Shown: positions 39,783-51,233 of the stretch, in pieces
Numbering within the stretch: position 1 is the stretch's first letter
Layout: each line of letters starts with the position of its first letter
Assembly (NCBI RefSeq): GCF_036323735.1
Contig: NC_086032.1
Span: forward strand, 47,671,335 to 47,735,334
Length of the DNA: 64,000 nucleotides
Direction: 5' to 3'
DNA from: Rattus norvegicus
Taxonomy: Eukaryota > Chordata > Mammalia > Rodentia > Muridae
The notes under the pieces: generated by a model
What the model saw: only the letters and a program-made list of their open reading frames with translations
What the model was told of the DNA's origin: nothing
The model's database searches: none
Translations under genes and position numbers: made by a program

Positions 39783-40890
39783 GAATTCGGTTAGTTCCCA
39801 ATAGGCCCCAGTAGTAATAAGTGGACTGTTCGGTATATAGAAAAATTTTCACGAATGGAATCAAAATTTCTAGGCGAATTCAGTGAGTTCCCAATGGGAC
39901 ATGCTTGTATGAGTTTGCTTTTCAATATCGAGAAACATTTTAAGGAACGGAGTCTAAGTATCATGGTGAATTAGTATGTTCCCAATAGGATTCGCATGAA
40001 ATAAGCTTGTTATTCAAGATAGAGCAACGTTTAAACGAACTGAGAAACTGTTTCTTTGTGAATTCAGTAAGTTCCTAGTAGCCTGCTCTTGTAATATGTG
40101 TACTTTTAAAGATTTATAAAAATTTGGTGAGCCGAATCTGAGTAACATGGTCTATTCGGTGAGTTCCCAATAGGCCGCAGTTGTAATAAGTGGACTGTTC
40201 GGGATATAGAAAAATTTTCACGAACGGAATCAAAATTTCTAGGCGAATTCAGTGAGTTCCCAATGGGACATGCTTGTATGAGTTTGCTATTCAATATCGA
40301 GCAACATTTTAAGGAACGGAATCTAAGTATCATGGTGAATTCAGTATGTTCCCAATAGGTTCGCATGTAATAAGCTTGTTATTCAATATAGAGCAAAGTT
40401 TTAACGATCTGAGACACTGTTTCGTTGTGAATTCAGTTAGTTCCCAGTAGCCTGCTCTTGTAATATGTGTACTTTTAAAGATTTATTAAAATTTGGTGAC
40501 CCGAATCTGAGTAACATGGTGAATTCGGTTAGTTCCCAATAGACCGCAGTAGTAATAAGTGGACTGTTCGGGATATAGAAAAATTTTCACGAATGGAATC
40601 AAAATTTCTAGGCGAATTCAGTGAGTTCCCAATGGGACATGCTTGTATGAGTTTGCTTTTCAATATCGAGCAACATTTTAAGGAACGGAATCTAAGTATC
40701 ATGGTGAATTCAGTTGGTGCCCAATAAGTTTCGCATGAAATAAGCTTGTTATTCAAGATAGAGCAATGTTTTAACGAACTGAGACACTGTTTCGTTGTGA
40801 ACTCAGTTAGTTCCCGGTAGCCTGCTCTTGTAATATGTGTACTTTTAAAGATTTATAAAAATTTGGTGAGCCGAATCTGAGTAACATTGT
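39783..40890. repeat. Three-unit HOR remnant (B/E-F-G), 1,108 bp
   Basis: Duplicate of 33,874-34,980 at about +5,910 bp. It has the same B-to-E switch, GAGAAACATT and GAGAAACTG variants, and AGACCGCAG in G (near 40,541). The one-base difference in length is the ATAGGATCG deletion near 34,080 in the other copy. Confidence 0.88.
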
Positions 40891-43476
40891 GAATTCGGTT
40901 AGTTCCCAATAGGCCGCAGTAGTAATAAGTGGACTCTTCGGGATATAGAAAAATTTTCACGAATGGAATCAAAATTTCTAGGCGAATTCAGTGAGTTCCC
41001 AATGGGACATGCTTGTATGAGTTTGCTATTCAATATCGAGCAACATTTTAAGGAACGGAATCTAAGTATCATGGTGAATTCAGTAGGTTCCCAGTAGGAT
41101 TCGCATGTAATAATCTTGTTATTCAAGATAGAGCAACGTTTTAACCATCTGAGACACTGTTTCTTTGTGAATTCAGTTAGTTCCTAGTAGCCTGCTCTTG
41201 TAATATGTGTACTTTTAAAGATTTACAAAAATTTGGTGAGCCGAATCTGAGTAACATGGTGAATTCGGTTAGTTCCCAATAGGCCCCAGTAGTAATAAGT
41301 GGACTGTTCGGGATATAGAAAAATTTTCACGAATGGAATCAAAATTTCTAGTCGAATTCAGTGTGTTCCCAAAGGGACATACATGTATGATTGCTTTTCC
41401 ATATCGAGCTACATTTTAAGGAACGGAATCTAAGTATCATGGTGAATTCAGTAGGTTCCCAAGAGGATTCGCATGAAATAAGCTTGTTATTCAAGAAAGA
41501 GCAACGTTTAAACGAACTGAGACACTGTTTCTTTGTGAATTCAGTTAGTTCCTAAGAGCCTGCTCTTGTAATATGTGTACATTTAAAGATTTATAAAAAT
41601 TTGGTGAGCCGAATCTGAGTAACATGGTGAATTCGGTTAGTTCCCAATAGGCCGCAGTAGTAATAAGTGGACTGTTCAGGATATAGAAAAATTTTCACGA
41701 ATGGAATCAAAATTTCTAGGCGAATTCAGTGAGTTCCCAATGGGACATGCTTGTATGAGTTTGCTTTTCAATACTGAGCAACATTTTAAGGAACGGAATC
41801 TAAGTATCATGGTGAATTCAGTAGGTTCCCAATAGGATTCGCATGAAATAAGCTTGTTATTCAAGATAGAGCAACGTTTAAACGAACTGAGACACTGTTT
41901 CTTTGTGAATTCAGTTAGTTCCTAGTAGCCTGCTCTTGTAATATGTGTACATTTAAAGATTTATAAAAATTTGGTGAGCCGAATCTGAGTAAAATGGTGA
42001 ATTCGGTTAGTTCCCAATAGGCCGCAGTAGTAATAAGTGGAATGTTCGGGATATAGAAAAATTTTCACGAATGGAATCAAAATTTCTAGGCGAATTCAGT
42101 GAGTTCCCAAAGGGACATACTTGTATGAGATTGCTTTTCAATATCGAGCTACATTTTAAGTAACGGAATCTAAGTATCATGGTGAATTCAGTAGGATCCC
42201 AATAGGATTCGCATGTAATAAGCTTGTTATTCAAGATAGTGCAACGTTTAAACGAACTGAGACACTGTTTCTTTGTGAATACAGTTAGTTCCGGGTAGCC
42301 TGCTCTTGTAATATGTGTACTTTTAAAGATTTATAAAAATTTGGTGAGCCGAATCTGAGTAACATGGTGAATTCGGTTAGTTCCCAATAGGCCGCAGTAG
42401 TAATAAGTGGACTGATCGGTATATAGAAAAATTTTCACGAATGGAATCAAAATTTCTAGGCGAATTCAGTGAGTTCCCAATGGGACATGCTTGTATGAAT
42501 TTGCTTTTCAATATCGAGCAACATTTTAAGGAACGGAGTCTAAGTATCATGGTGAATTAGTATGTTCCCAATAGGATTCGCATGAAATAAGCTTGTTATT
42601 CAAGATAGAGCAACGTTTAAACGAACTGAGACACTGTTTCTTTGTGAATTCAGTAAGTTCCTAGTAGCCTGCTCTTGTAATATGTGTACTTTTAAAGATT
42701 TATAAAAATTTGGTGAGCCGAATCTGAGTAACATGGTCTATTCGGTGAGTTCCCAATAGGCCGCAGTTGTAATAAGTGGACTGTTCGGGATATAGAAAAA
42801 TTTTCACGAACGGAATCAAAATTTCTAGGCGAATTCAGTGAGTTCCCAATGGGACATGCTTGTATGAGTTTGCTATTCAATATCGAGCAACATTTTAAGG
42901 AACGGAATCTAAGTATCATGGTGAATTCAGTATGTTCCCAATAGGTTCGCATGTAATAAGCTTGTTATTCAATATAGAGCAAAGTTTTAACGATCTGAGA
43001 CACTGTTTCGTTGTGAATTCAGTTAGTTCCCAGTAGCCTGCTCTTGTAATATGTGTACTTTTAAAGATTTATTAAAATTTGGTGACCCGAATCTGAGTAA
43101 CATGGTGAATTCGGTTAGTTCCCAATAGGCCGCAGTAGTAATAAGTGGACTGTTCGGGGTATAGAAAAATTTTCACGAATGGAATCAAAATTTCTAGGCG
43201 AATTCAGTGAGTTCCCAATGGGACATGCTTGTATGAGTTTGCTTTTCAATATCGAGCAACATTTTAAGGAACGGAATCTAAGTATCATGGTGAATTCAGT
43301 TGGTGCCCAATAAGTTTCGCATGAAATAAGCTTGTTATTCAAGATAGAGCAATGTTTTAACGAACTGAGACACTGTTTCGTTGTGAACTCAGTTAGTTCC
43401 CGGTAGCCTGCTCTTGTAATATGTGTACTTTTAAAGATTTATAAAAATTTGGTGAGCCGAATCTGAGTAACATTGT
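40891..43476. repeat. Seven-unit HOR copy (A-G), 2,586 bp
   Basis: Complete copy, twin of 34,981-37,566. One private change is GAATACAG in place of GAATTCAG near 42,278, which removes an EcoRI site. Confidence 0.9.
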
Positions 43477-46062
43477 GAATTCGGTTAGTTCCCAATAGGC
43501 CGCAGTAGTAATAAGTGGACTCTTCGGGATATAGAAAAATTTTCACGAATGGAATCAAAATTTCTAGGCGAATTCAGTGAGTTCCCAATGGGACATGCTT
43601 GTATGAGTTTGCTATTCAATATCGAGCAACATTTTAAGGAACGGAATCTAAGTATCATGGTGAATTCAGTAGGTTCCCAGTAGGATTCGCATGTAATAAG
43701 CTTGTTATTCAAGATAGAGCAACGTTTTAACCATCTGAAACACTGTTTCTTTGTGAATTCAGTTAGTTCCTCGTAGCCTGCTCTTGTAATATGTGTACTT
43801 TTAAAGATTTACAAAAATTTGGTGAGCCGAATCTGAGTAACATGGTGAATTCGGTTAGTTCCCAATAGGCCCCAGTAGTAATAAGTGGACTGTTCGGGAT
43901 ATAGAAAAATTTTCACGAATGGAATCAAAATTTCTAGTCGAATTCAGTGTGTTCCCAAAGGGACATACATGTATGATTGCTTTTCCATATCGAGCTACAT
44001 TTTAAGGAACGGAATCTAAGTATCATGGTGAATTCAGTAGGTTCCCAAGAGGATTCGCATGAAATAAGCTTGTTATTCAAGAAAGAGCAACGTTTAAACG
44101 AACTGAGACACTGTTTCTTTGTGAATTCAGTTAGTTCCTAAGAGCCTGCTCTTGTAATATGTGTACATTTAAAGATTTATAAAAATTTGGTGAGCCGAAT
44201 CTGAGTAACATGGTGAATTCCGTTAGTTCCCAATAGGCCGCAGTAGTAATAAGTGGACTGTTCGGGATATAGAAAAATTTTCACGAATGGAATCAAAATT
44301 TCTAGGCGAATTCAGTGAGTTCCCAATGGGACATGCTTGTATGAGTTTGCTTTTCAATACTGAGCAACATTTTAAGGAACGGAATCTAAGTATCATGGTG
44401 AATTCAGTAGGTTCCCAATAGGATTCGCATGAAATAAGCTTGTTATTCAAGATAGAGCAACGTTTAAACGAACTGAGACACTGTTTCTTTGTGAATTCAG
44501 TTAGTTCCTAGTAGCCTGCTCTTGTAATATGTGTACATTTAAAGATTTATAAAAATTTGGTGAGCCGAATCTGAGTAAAATGGTGAATTCGGTTAGTTCC
44601 CAATAGGCCGCAGTAGTAATAAGTGGACTGTTCGGGATATAGAAAAATTTTCACGAATGGAATCAAAATTTCTAGGCGAATTCAGTGAGTTCCCAAAGGG
44701 ACATACTTGTATGAGATTGCTTTTCAATATCGAGCTACATTTTAAGTAACGGAATCTAAGTATCATGGTGAATTCAGTAGGATCCCAATAGGATTCGCAT
44801 GTAATAAGCTTGTTATTCAAGATAGGGCAACGTTTAAACGAACTGAGACACTGTTTCTTTGTGAATTCAGTTAGTTCCGGGTAGCCTGCTCTTGTAATAT
44901 GTGTACTTTTAAAGATTTATAAAAATTTGGTGAGCCGAATCTGAGTAACATGGTGAATTCGGTTTGTGCCCAATAGGCCGCAGTAGTAATAAGTGGACTG
45001 TTCGGTATATAGAAAAATTTTCACGAATGGAATCAAAATTTCTAGGCGAATTCAGTGAGTTCCCAATGGGACATGCTTGTATGAGTTTGCTTTTCAATAT
45101 CGAGCAACATTTTAAGGAACGGAGTCTAAGTATCATGGTGAATTAGTATGTTCCCAATAGGATTCGCATGAAATAAGCTTGTTATTCAAGATAGAGCAAC
45201 GTTTAAACGAACTGAGACACTGTTTCTTTGTGAATTCAGCAAGTTCCTAGTAGCCTGCTCTTGTAATATGTGTACTTTTAAAGATTTATAAAAATTTGGT
45301 GAGCCGAATCTGAGTAACATGGTCTATTCGGTGAGTTCCCAATAGGCCGCAGTTGTAATAAGTGGACTGTTCGGGATATAGAAAAATTTTCACGAACGGA
45401 ATCAAAATTTCTAGGCGAATTCAGTGAGTTCCCAATGGGACATGCTTGTATGAGTTTGCTATTCAATATCGAGCAACATTTTAAGGAACGGAATCTAAGT
45501 ATCATGGTGAATTCAGTATGTTCCCAATAGGTTCGCATGTAATAAGCTTGTTATTCAATATAGAGCAAAGTTTTAACGATCTGAGACACTGTTTCGTTGT
45601 GAATTCAGTTAGTTCCCAGTAGCCTGCTCTTGTAATATGTGTACTTTTAAAGATTTATTAAAATTTGGTGACCCGAATCTGAGTAACATGGTGAATTCGG
45701 TTAGTTCCCAATAGGCCGCAGTAGTAATAAGTGGACTGTTCGGGATATAGAAAATTTTTCACGAATGGAATCAAAATTTCTAGGCGAATTCAGTGAGTTC
45801 CCAATGGGACATGCTTGTATGAGTTTGCTTTTCAATATCGAGCAACATTTTAAGGAACGGAATCTAAGTATCATGGTGAATTCAGTTGGTGCCCAATAAG
45901 TTTCGCATGAAATAAGCTTGTTATTCAAGATAGAGCAATGTTTTAACGAACTGAGACACTGTTTCGTTGTGAACTCAGTTAGTTCCCGGTAGCCTGCTCT
46001 TGTAATATGTGTACTTTTAAAGATTTATAAAAATTTGGTGAGCCGAATCTGAGTAACATTGT
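43477..46062. repeat. Seven-unit HOR copy (A-G), 2,586 bp, used as type example
   Basis: Units: A 43,477-43,846 (GGACTCTTCGG, TCCCAGTAGG, ACCATCTGAAAC); B 43,847-44,214 (GGCCCCAG, CATACATGTATG, CCCAAGAGG, AAGAAAGAGC); C 44,215-44,584 (CAATACTGAGC); D 44,585-44,954 (CAAAGGGACATAC, AAGTAACGG, AGGATCCC); E 44,955-45,323 (GTGCCCAATAGG, TCGGTATATAG, GGAGTCTAAG); F 45,324-45,692 (CTATTCGGTGAG, GCAGTTGTAAT, CACGAACGG, TGACCCGAATC); G 45,693-46,062 (GTTGGTGCCCAATAAG, GTGAACTCAG, TCCCGGTAG). Lengths are 370, 368, 370, 370, 369, 369 and 370 bp. Confidence 0.92.
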
Positions 46063-48888
46063 GAATTCGGTTAGTTCCCAATAGGCCGCAGTAGTAATAA
46101 GTGGACTCTTCGGGATATAGAAAAATTTTCACGAATGGAATCAAAATTTCTAGGCGAATTCAGTGAGTTCCCAATGGGACATGCTTGTATGAGTTTGCTA
46201 TTCAATATCGAGCAACATTTTAAGGAACGGAATCTAAGTATCATGGTGAATTCAGTAGGTTCCCAGTAGGATTCGCATGTAATAATCTTGTTATTCAAGA
46301 TAGAGCAACGTTTTAACCATCTGAGACACTGTTTCTTTGTGAATTCAGTTAGTTCCTAGTAGCCTGCTCTTGTAATATGTGTACTTTTAAAGATTTACAA
46401 AAATTTGGTGAGCCGAATCTGAGTAACATGGTGAATTCGGTTAGTTCCCAATAGGCCCCAGTAGTAATAAGTGGACTGTTCGGGATATAGAAAAATTTTC
46501 ACGAATGGAATCAAAATTTCTAGTCGAATTCAGTGTGTTCCCAAAGGGACATACATGTATGATTGCTTTTCCATATCGAGCAACATTTTAAGGAACGGAG
46601 TCTAAGTATCATGGTGAATTAGTATGTTACCAATAGGATTCGCATGAAATAAGCTTGTTATTCAAGATAGAGCAACGTTTAAACGAACTGAGACACTGTT
46701 TCTTTGTGAATTCAGCAAGTTCCTAGTAGCCTGCGCTTGTAATATGTGTACTTTTAAAGATTTATAAAAATTTGGTGAGCCGAATCTGAGTAACATGGTC
46801 TATTCCGTGAGTTCCCAATAGGCCGCAGTTGTAATAAGTGGACTGTTCGGGATATAGAAAAATTTTCACGAACGGAATCAAAATTTCTAGGCGAATTCAG
46901 TGAGTTCCCAATGGGACATGCTTGTATGAGTTTGCTATTCAATATCGAGCAACATTTTAAGGAACGGAATCTAAGTATCATGGTGAATTCAGTATGTTCC
47001 CAATAGGTTCGCATGTAATAAGCTTGTTATTCAATATAGAGCAAAGTTTTAACGATCTGAGACACTGTTTCGTTGTGAATTCAGTTAGTTCCCAGTAGCC
47101 TGCTCTTGTAATATGTGTACTTTTAAAGATTTATTAAAATTTGGTGACCCGAATATGAGTAACATGGTGAATTCGGTTAGTTCCCAATAGGCCGCAGTAG
47201 TAATAAGTGGACTGTTCGGGATATAGAAAAATTTTCACGAATGGAATCAAAATTTCTAGGCGAATTCAGTGAGTTCCCAATGGGACATGCTTGTATGAGT
47301 TTGCTTTTCAATATCGAGCAACATTTTAAGGAACGGAATCTAAGTATCATGGTGAATTCAGTTGGTGCCCAATAAGTTTCGCATGAAATAAGCTTGTTAT
47401 TCAAGATAGAGCAATGTTTTAACGAACTGAGACACTGTTTCGTTGTGAACTCAGTTAGTTCCCGGTAGCCTGCTCTTGTAATATGTGTACTTTTAAAGAT
47501 TTATAAAAATTTGGTGAGCCGAATCTGAGTAACATTGTGAATTCGGTTAGTTCCCAATAGGCCGCAGTAGTAATAAGTGGACTGTTCGGGATATAGAAAA
47601 ATTTTCACGAATGGAATCAAAATTTCTAGGCGAATTCAGTGAGTTCCCAATGGGAAATGCTTGTATGAGTTTGCTTTTCAATACTGAGCAACATTTTAAG
47701 GAACGGAATCTAAGTATCATGGTGAATTGAGTAGGTTCCCAATAGGATTCGCATGTAATAAGCTTGTTATTCAAGATAGAGCAACGTTTAAACGAACTGA
47801 GACACTGTTTCTTTGTGAATTCAGTTAGTTCCTCGTAGCCTGCTCTTGTAATATGTGTACATTTAAAGATTTATAAAAATTTGGAGAGCCGAATCTGAGT
47901 AACATGGTGAATTCGGTTAGATCCCAATAGACCGCAGTAGTAATAAGTGGACTGTTCGGGATATAGAAAAAATTTCACGAATGGAATCAAAATTTCTAGG
48001 CGAATTCAGTGAGTTCCCAAAGGGACATACTTGTATGAGATTGCTTTTCAATATCGAGCTACATTTTAAGTAACGGAATCTAAGTATCATGGTGAATTCA
48101 GTAGGTTCCCAATAGGATTCGCATGAAATAAGCTTGTTATTCAAGAAAGAGCAACGTTTAAACGAACTGAGACACTGTTTCTTTGTGAATTCAGTTAGTT
48201 CCTAAGAGCCTGCTCTTGTAATATGTGTACATTTAAAGATTTATAAAAATTTGGTGAGCCGAATCTGAGTAACTAGGTGAATTCGGTTAGTTCCCAATAG
48301 GCCGCAGTAGTAATAAGTGGACTGTTCGGGATATAGAAAAATTTTCACGAATGGAATCAAAATTTCTAGGCGAATTCAGTGAGTTCCCAATGGGACATGC
48401 TTGTATGAGTTTGCTTTTCAATACTGAGCAACATTTTAAGGAACGGAATCTAAGTATCATGGTGAATTCAGTAGGTTCCCAATAGGATTCGCATGAAATA
48501 AGCTTGTTATTCAAGATAGAGCAACGTTTAAACGAACTGAGACACTGTTTCTTTGTGAATTCAGTTAGTTCCTAGTAGCCTGCTCTTGTAATATGTGTAC
48601 ATTTAAAGATTTATAAAAATTTCGTGAGCCGAATCTGAGTAAAATGGTGAATTCGGTTAGTTCCCAATAGGCCGCAGTAGTAATAAGTGGAATGTTCGGG
48701 ATATAGAAAAATTTTCACGAATGGAATCAAAATTTCTAGGCGAATTCAGTGAGTTCCCAAAGGGACATACTTGTATGAGATTGCTTTTCAATATCGAGCT
48801 ACATTTTAAGTAACGGAATCTAAGTATCATGGTGAATTCAGTAGGATCCCAATAGGATTCGCATGTAATAAGCTTGTTATTCAAGATA
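43720..48888. repeat. 14-unit tandem duplication, copy 1
   Basis: About 5.17 kb is repeated immediately to the right at an offset of 5,171-5,172 bp. Units run from the end of A through B-C-D-E-F-G, A-B/E-F-G, X-Y-C to most of D. Copies differ at very few positions, such as the 1-bp deletion AAAAATTGGTG near 49,729 in copy 2, so the duplication is recent. Confidence 0.9.
46063..47538. repeat. Four-unit HOR copy (A-B/E-F-G), 1,476 bp
   Basis: The second unit (46,433-46,799, 367 bp) is type B up to TTCCATATCGAG and type E from CAACATTTTAAGG on. The breakpoint differs from that of the B/E unit at 33,874. It carries both the 2-bp deletion of B and the 1-bp deletion of E. C and D are absent. F has CTATTCCGTGAG near 46,800. 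The block is repeated at 51,234. Confidence 0.88.
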
Positions 48889-51233
48889 GAGCAACGTTTT
48901 AACCATCTGAAACACTGTTTCTTTGTGAATTCAGTTAGTTCCTCGTAGCCTGCTCTTGTAATATGTGTACTTTTAAAGATTTACAAAAATTTGGTGAGCC
49001 GAATCTGAGTAACATGGTGAATTCGGTTAGTTCCCAATAGGCCCCAGTAGTAATAAGTGGACTGTTAGGGATATAGAAAAATTTTCACGAATGGAATCAA
49101 AATTTCTAGTCGAATTCAGTGTGTTCCCAAAGGGACATACATGTATGATTGCTTTTCCATATCGAGCTACATTTTAAGGAACGGAATCTAAGTATCATGG
49201 TGAATTCAGTAGGTTCCCAAGAGGATTCGCATGAAATAAGCTTGTTATTCAAGAAAGAGCAACGTTTAAACGAACTGAGACACTGTTTCTTTGTGAATTC
49301 AGTTAGTTCCTAAGAGCCTGCTCTTGTAATATGTGTACATTTAAAGATTTATAAAAATTTGGTGAGCCGAATCTGAGTAACATGGTGAATTCGGTTAGTT
49401 CCCAATAGGCCGCAGTAGTAATAAGTGGACTGTTCGGGATATAGAAAAATTTTCACGAATGGAATCAAAATTTCTAGGCGAATTCAGTGAGTTCCCAATG
49501 GGACATGCTTGTATGAGTTTGCTTTTCAATACTGAGCAACATTTTAAGGAACGGAATCTAAGTATCATGGTGAATTCAGTAGGTTCCCAATAGGATTCGC
49601 ATGAAATAAGCTTGTTATTCAAGATAGAGCAACGTTTAAACGAACTGAGACACTGTTTCTTTGTGAATTCAGTTAGTTCCTAGTAGCCTGCTCTTGTAAT
49701 ATGTGTACATTTAAAGATTTATAAAAATTGGTGAGCCGAATCTGAGTAAAATGGTGAATTCGGTTAGTTCCCAATAGGCCGCAGTAGTAATAAGTGGACT
49801 GTTCGGGATATAGAAAAATTTTCACGAATGGAATCAAAATTTCTAGGCGAATTCAGTGAGTTCCCAAAGGGACATACTTGTATGAGATTGCTTTTCAATA
49901 TCGAGCTACATTTTAAGTAACGGAATCTAAGTATCATGGTGAATTCAGTAGGATCCCAATAGGATTCGCATGTAATAAGCTTGTTATTCAAGATAGGGCA
50001 ACGTTTAAACGAACTGAGACACTGTTTCTTTGTGAATTCAGTTAGTTCCGGGTAGCCTGCTCTTGTAATATGTGTACTTTTAAAGATTTATAAAAATTTG
50101 GTGAGCCGAATCTGAGTAACATGGTGAATTCGGTTTGTGCCCAATAGGCCGCAGTAGTAATAAGTGGACTGTTCGGTATATAGAAAAATTTTCACGAATG
50201 GAATCAAAATTTCTAGGCGAATTCAGTGAGTTCCCAATGGGACATGCTTGTATGAGTTTGCTTTTCAATATCGAGCAACATTTTAAGGAACGGAGTCTAA
50301 GTATCATGGTGAATTAGTATGTTCCCAATAGGATTCGCATGAAATAAGCTTGTTATTCAAGATAGAGCAACGTTTAAACGAACTGAGACACTGTTTCTTT
50401 GTGAATTCAGCAAGTTCCTAGTAGCCTGCTCTTGTAATATGTGTACTTTTAAAGATTTATAAAAATTTGGTGAGCCGAATCTGAGTAACATGGTCTATTC
50501 GGTGAGTTCCCAATAGGCCGCAGTTGTAATAAGTGGACTGTTCGGGATATAGAAAAATTTTCACGAACGGAATCAAAATTTCTAGGCGAATTCAGTGAGT
50601 TCCCAATGGGACATGCTTGTATGAGTTTGCTATTCAATATCGAGCAACATTTTAAGGAACGGAATCTAAGTATCATGGTGAATTCAGTATGTTCCCAATA
50701 GGTTCGCATGTAATAAGCTTGTTATTCAATATAGAGCAAAGTTTTAACGATCTGAGACACTGTTTCGTTGTGAATTCAGTTAGTTCCCAGTAGCCTGCTC
50801 TTGTAATATGTGTACTTTTAAAGATTTATTAAAATTTGGTGACCCGAATCTGAGTAACATGGTGAATTCGGTTAGTTCCCAATAGGCCGCAGTAGTAATA
50901 AGTGGACTGTTCGGGATATAGAAAAATTTTCACGAATGGAATCAAAATTTCTAGGCGAATTCAGTGAGTTCCCAATGGGACATGCTTGTATGAGTTTGCT
51001 TTTCAATATCGAGCAACATTTTAAGGAACGGAATCTAAGTATCATGGTGAATTCAGTTGGTGCCCAATAAGTTTCGCATGAAATAAGCTTGTTATTCAAG
51101 ATAGAGCAATGTTTTAACGAACTGAGACACTGTTTCGTTGTGAACTCAGTTAGTTCCCGGTAGCCTGCTCTTGTAATATGTGTACTTTTAAAGATTTATA
51201 AAAATTTGGTGAGCCGAATCTGAGTAACATTGT
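47539..51233. repeat. Ten-unit block (X-Y-C-D/A-B-C-D-E-F-G), 3,695 bp
   Basis: X (47,539) and Y (47,909) appear here for the first time. The unit at 48,649 is type D until about 48,888 (AGGATCCC, HindIII landmark). It then becomes type A (GTTTTAACCATCTGAAAC, CCTCGTAGCC) and is followed by B. That switch is the junction of the 5,171-bp tandem duplication. Confidence 0.87.

Larger units (their letters stand above)
39610..44690. repeat. 16-unit duplication, copy 2
   Basis: Second copy at about +5,910 bp, with markers near 40,541, 41,674, 42,413, 43,156 and 43,769. It ends inside unit D at 44,585, which stays D-like (CAAAGGGACATAC) while copy 1 switches to E. About 0.8 kb (E-F-G) separates the two copies. 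Confidence 0.85.

Noticed and set aside
43371..43388. CENP-B-box-like TTTCGTTGTGAA in S3/S4 of types F and G
   Set aside because: The core TTCGTTG resembles the box, but the required A and CGGG are not at the right spacing, and most unit types have TTTCTTTG instead. The similarity is probably chance.
44964..45146. 60-codon plus-strand frame, repeated at 50,135-50,317
   Set aside because: It arises from a single substitution (GGTTTGTGCCC) in one E unit and its 14-unit duplicate. It lies wholly within satellite sequence.
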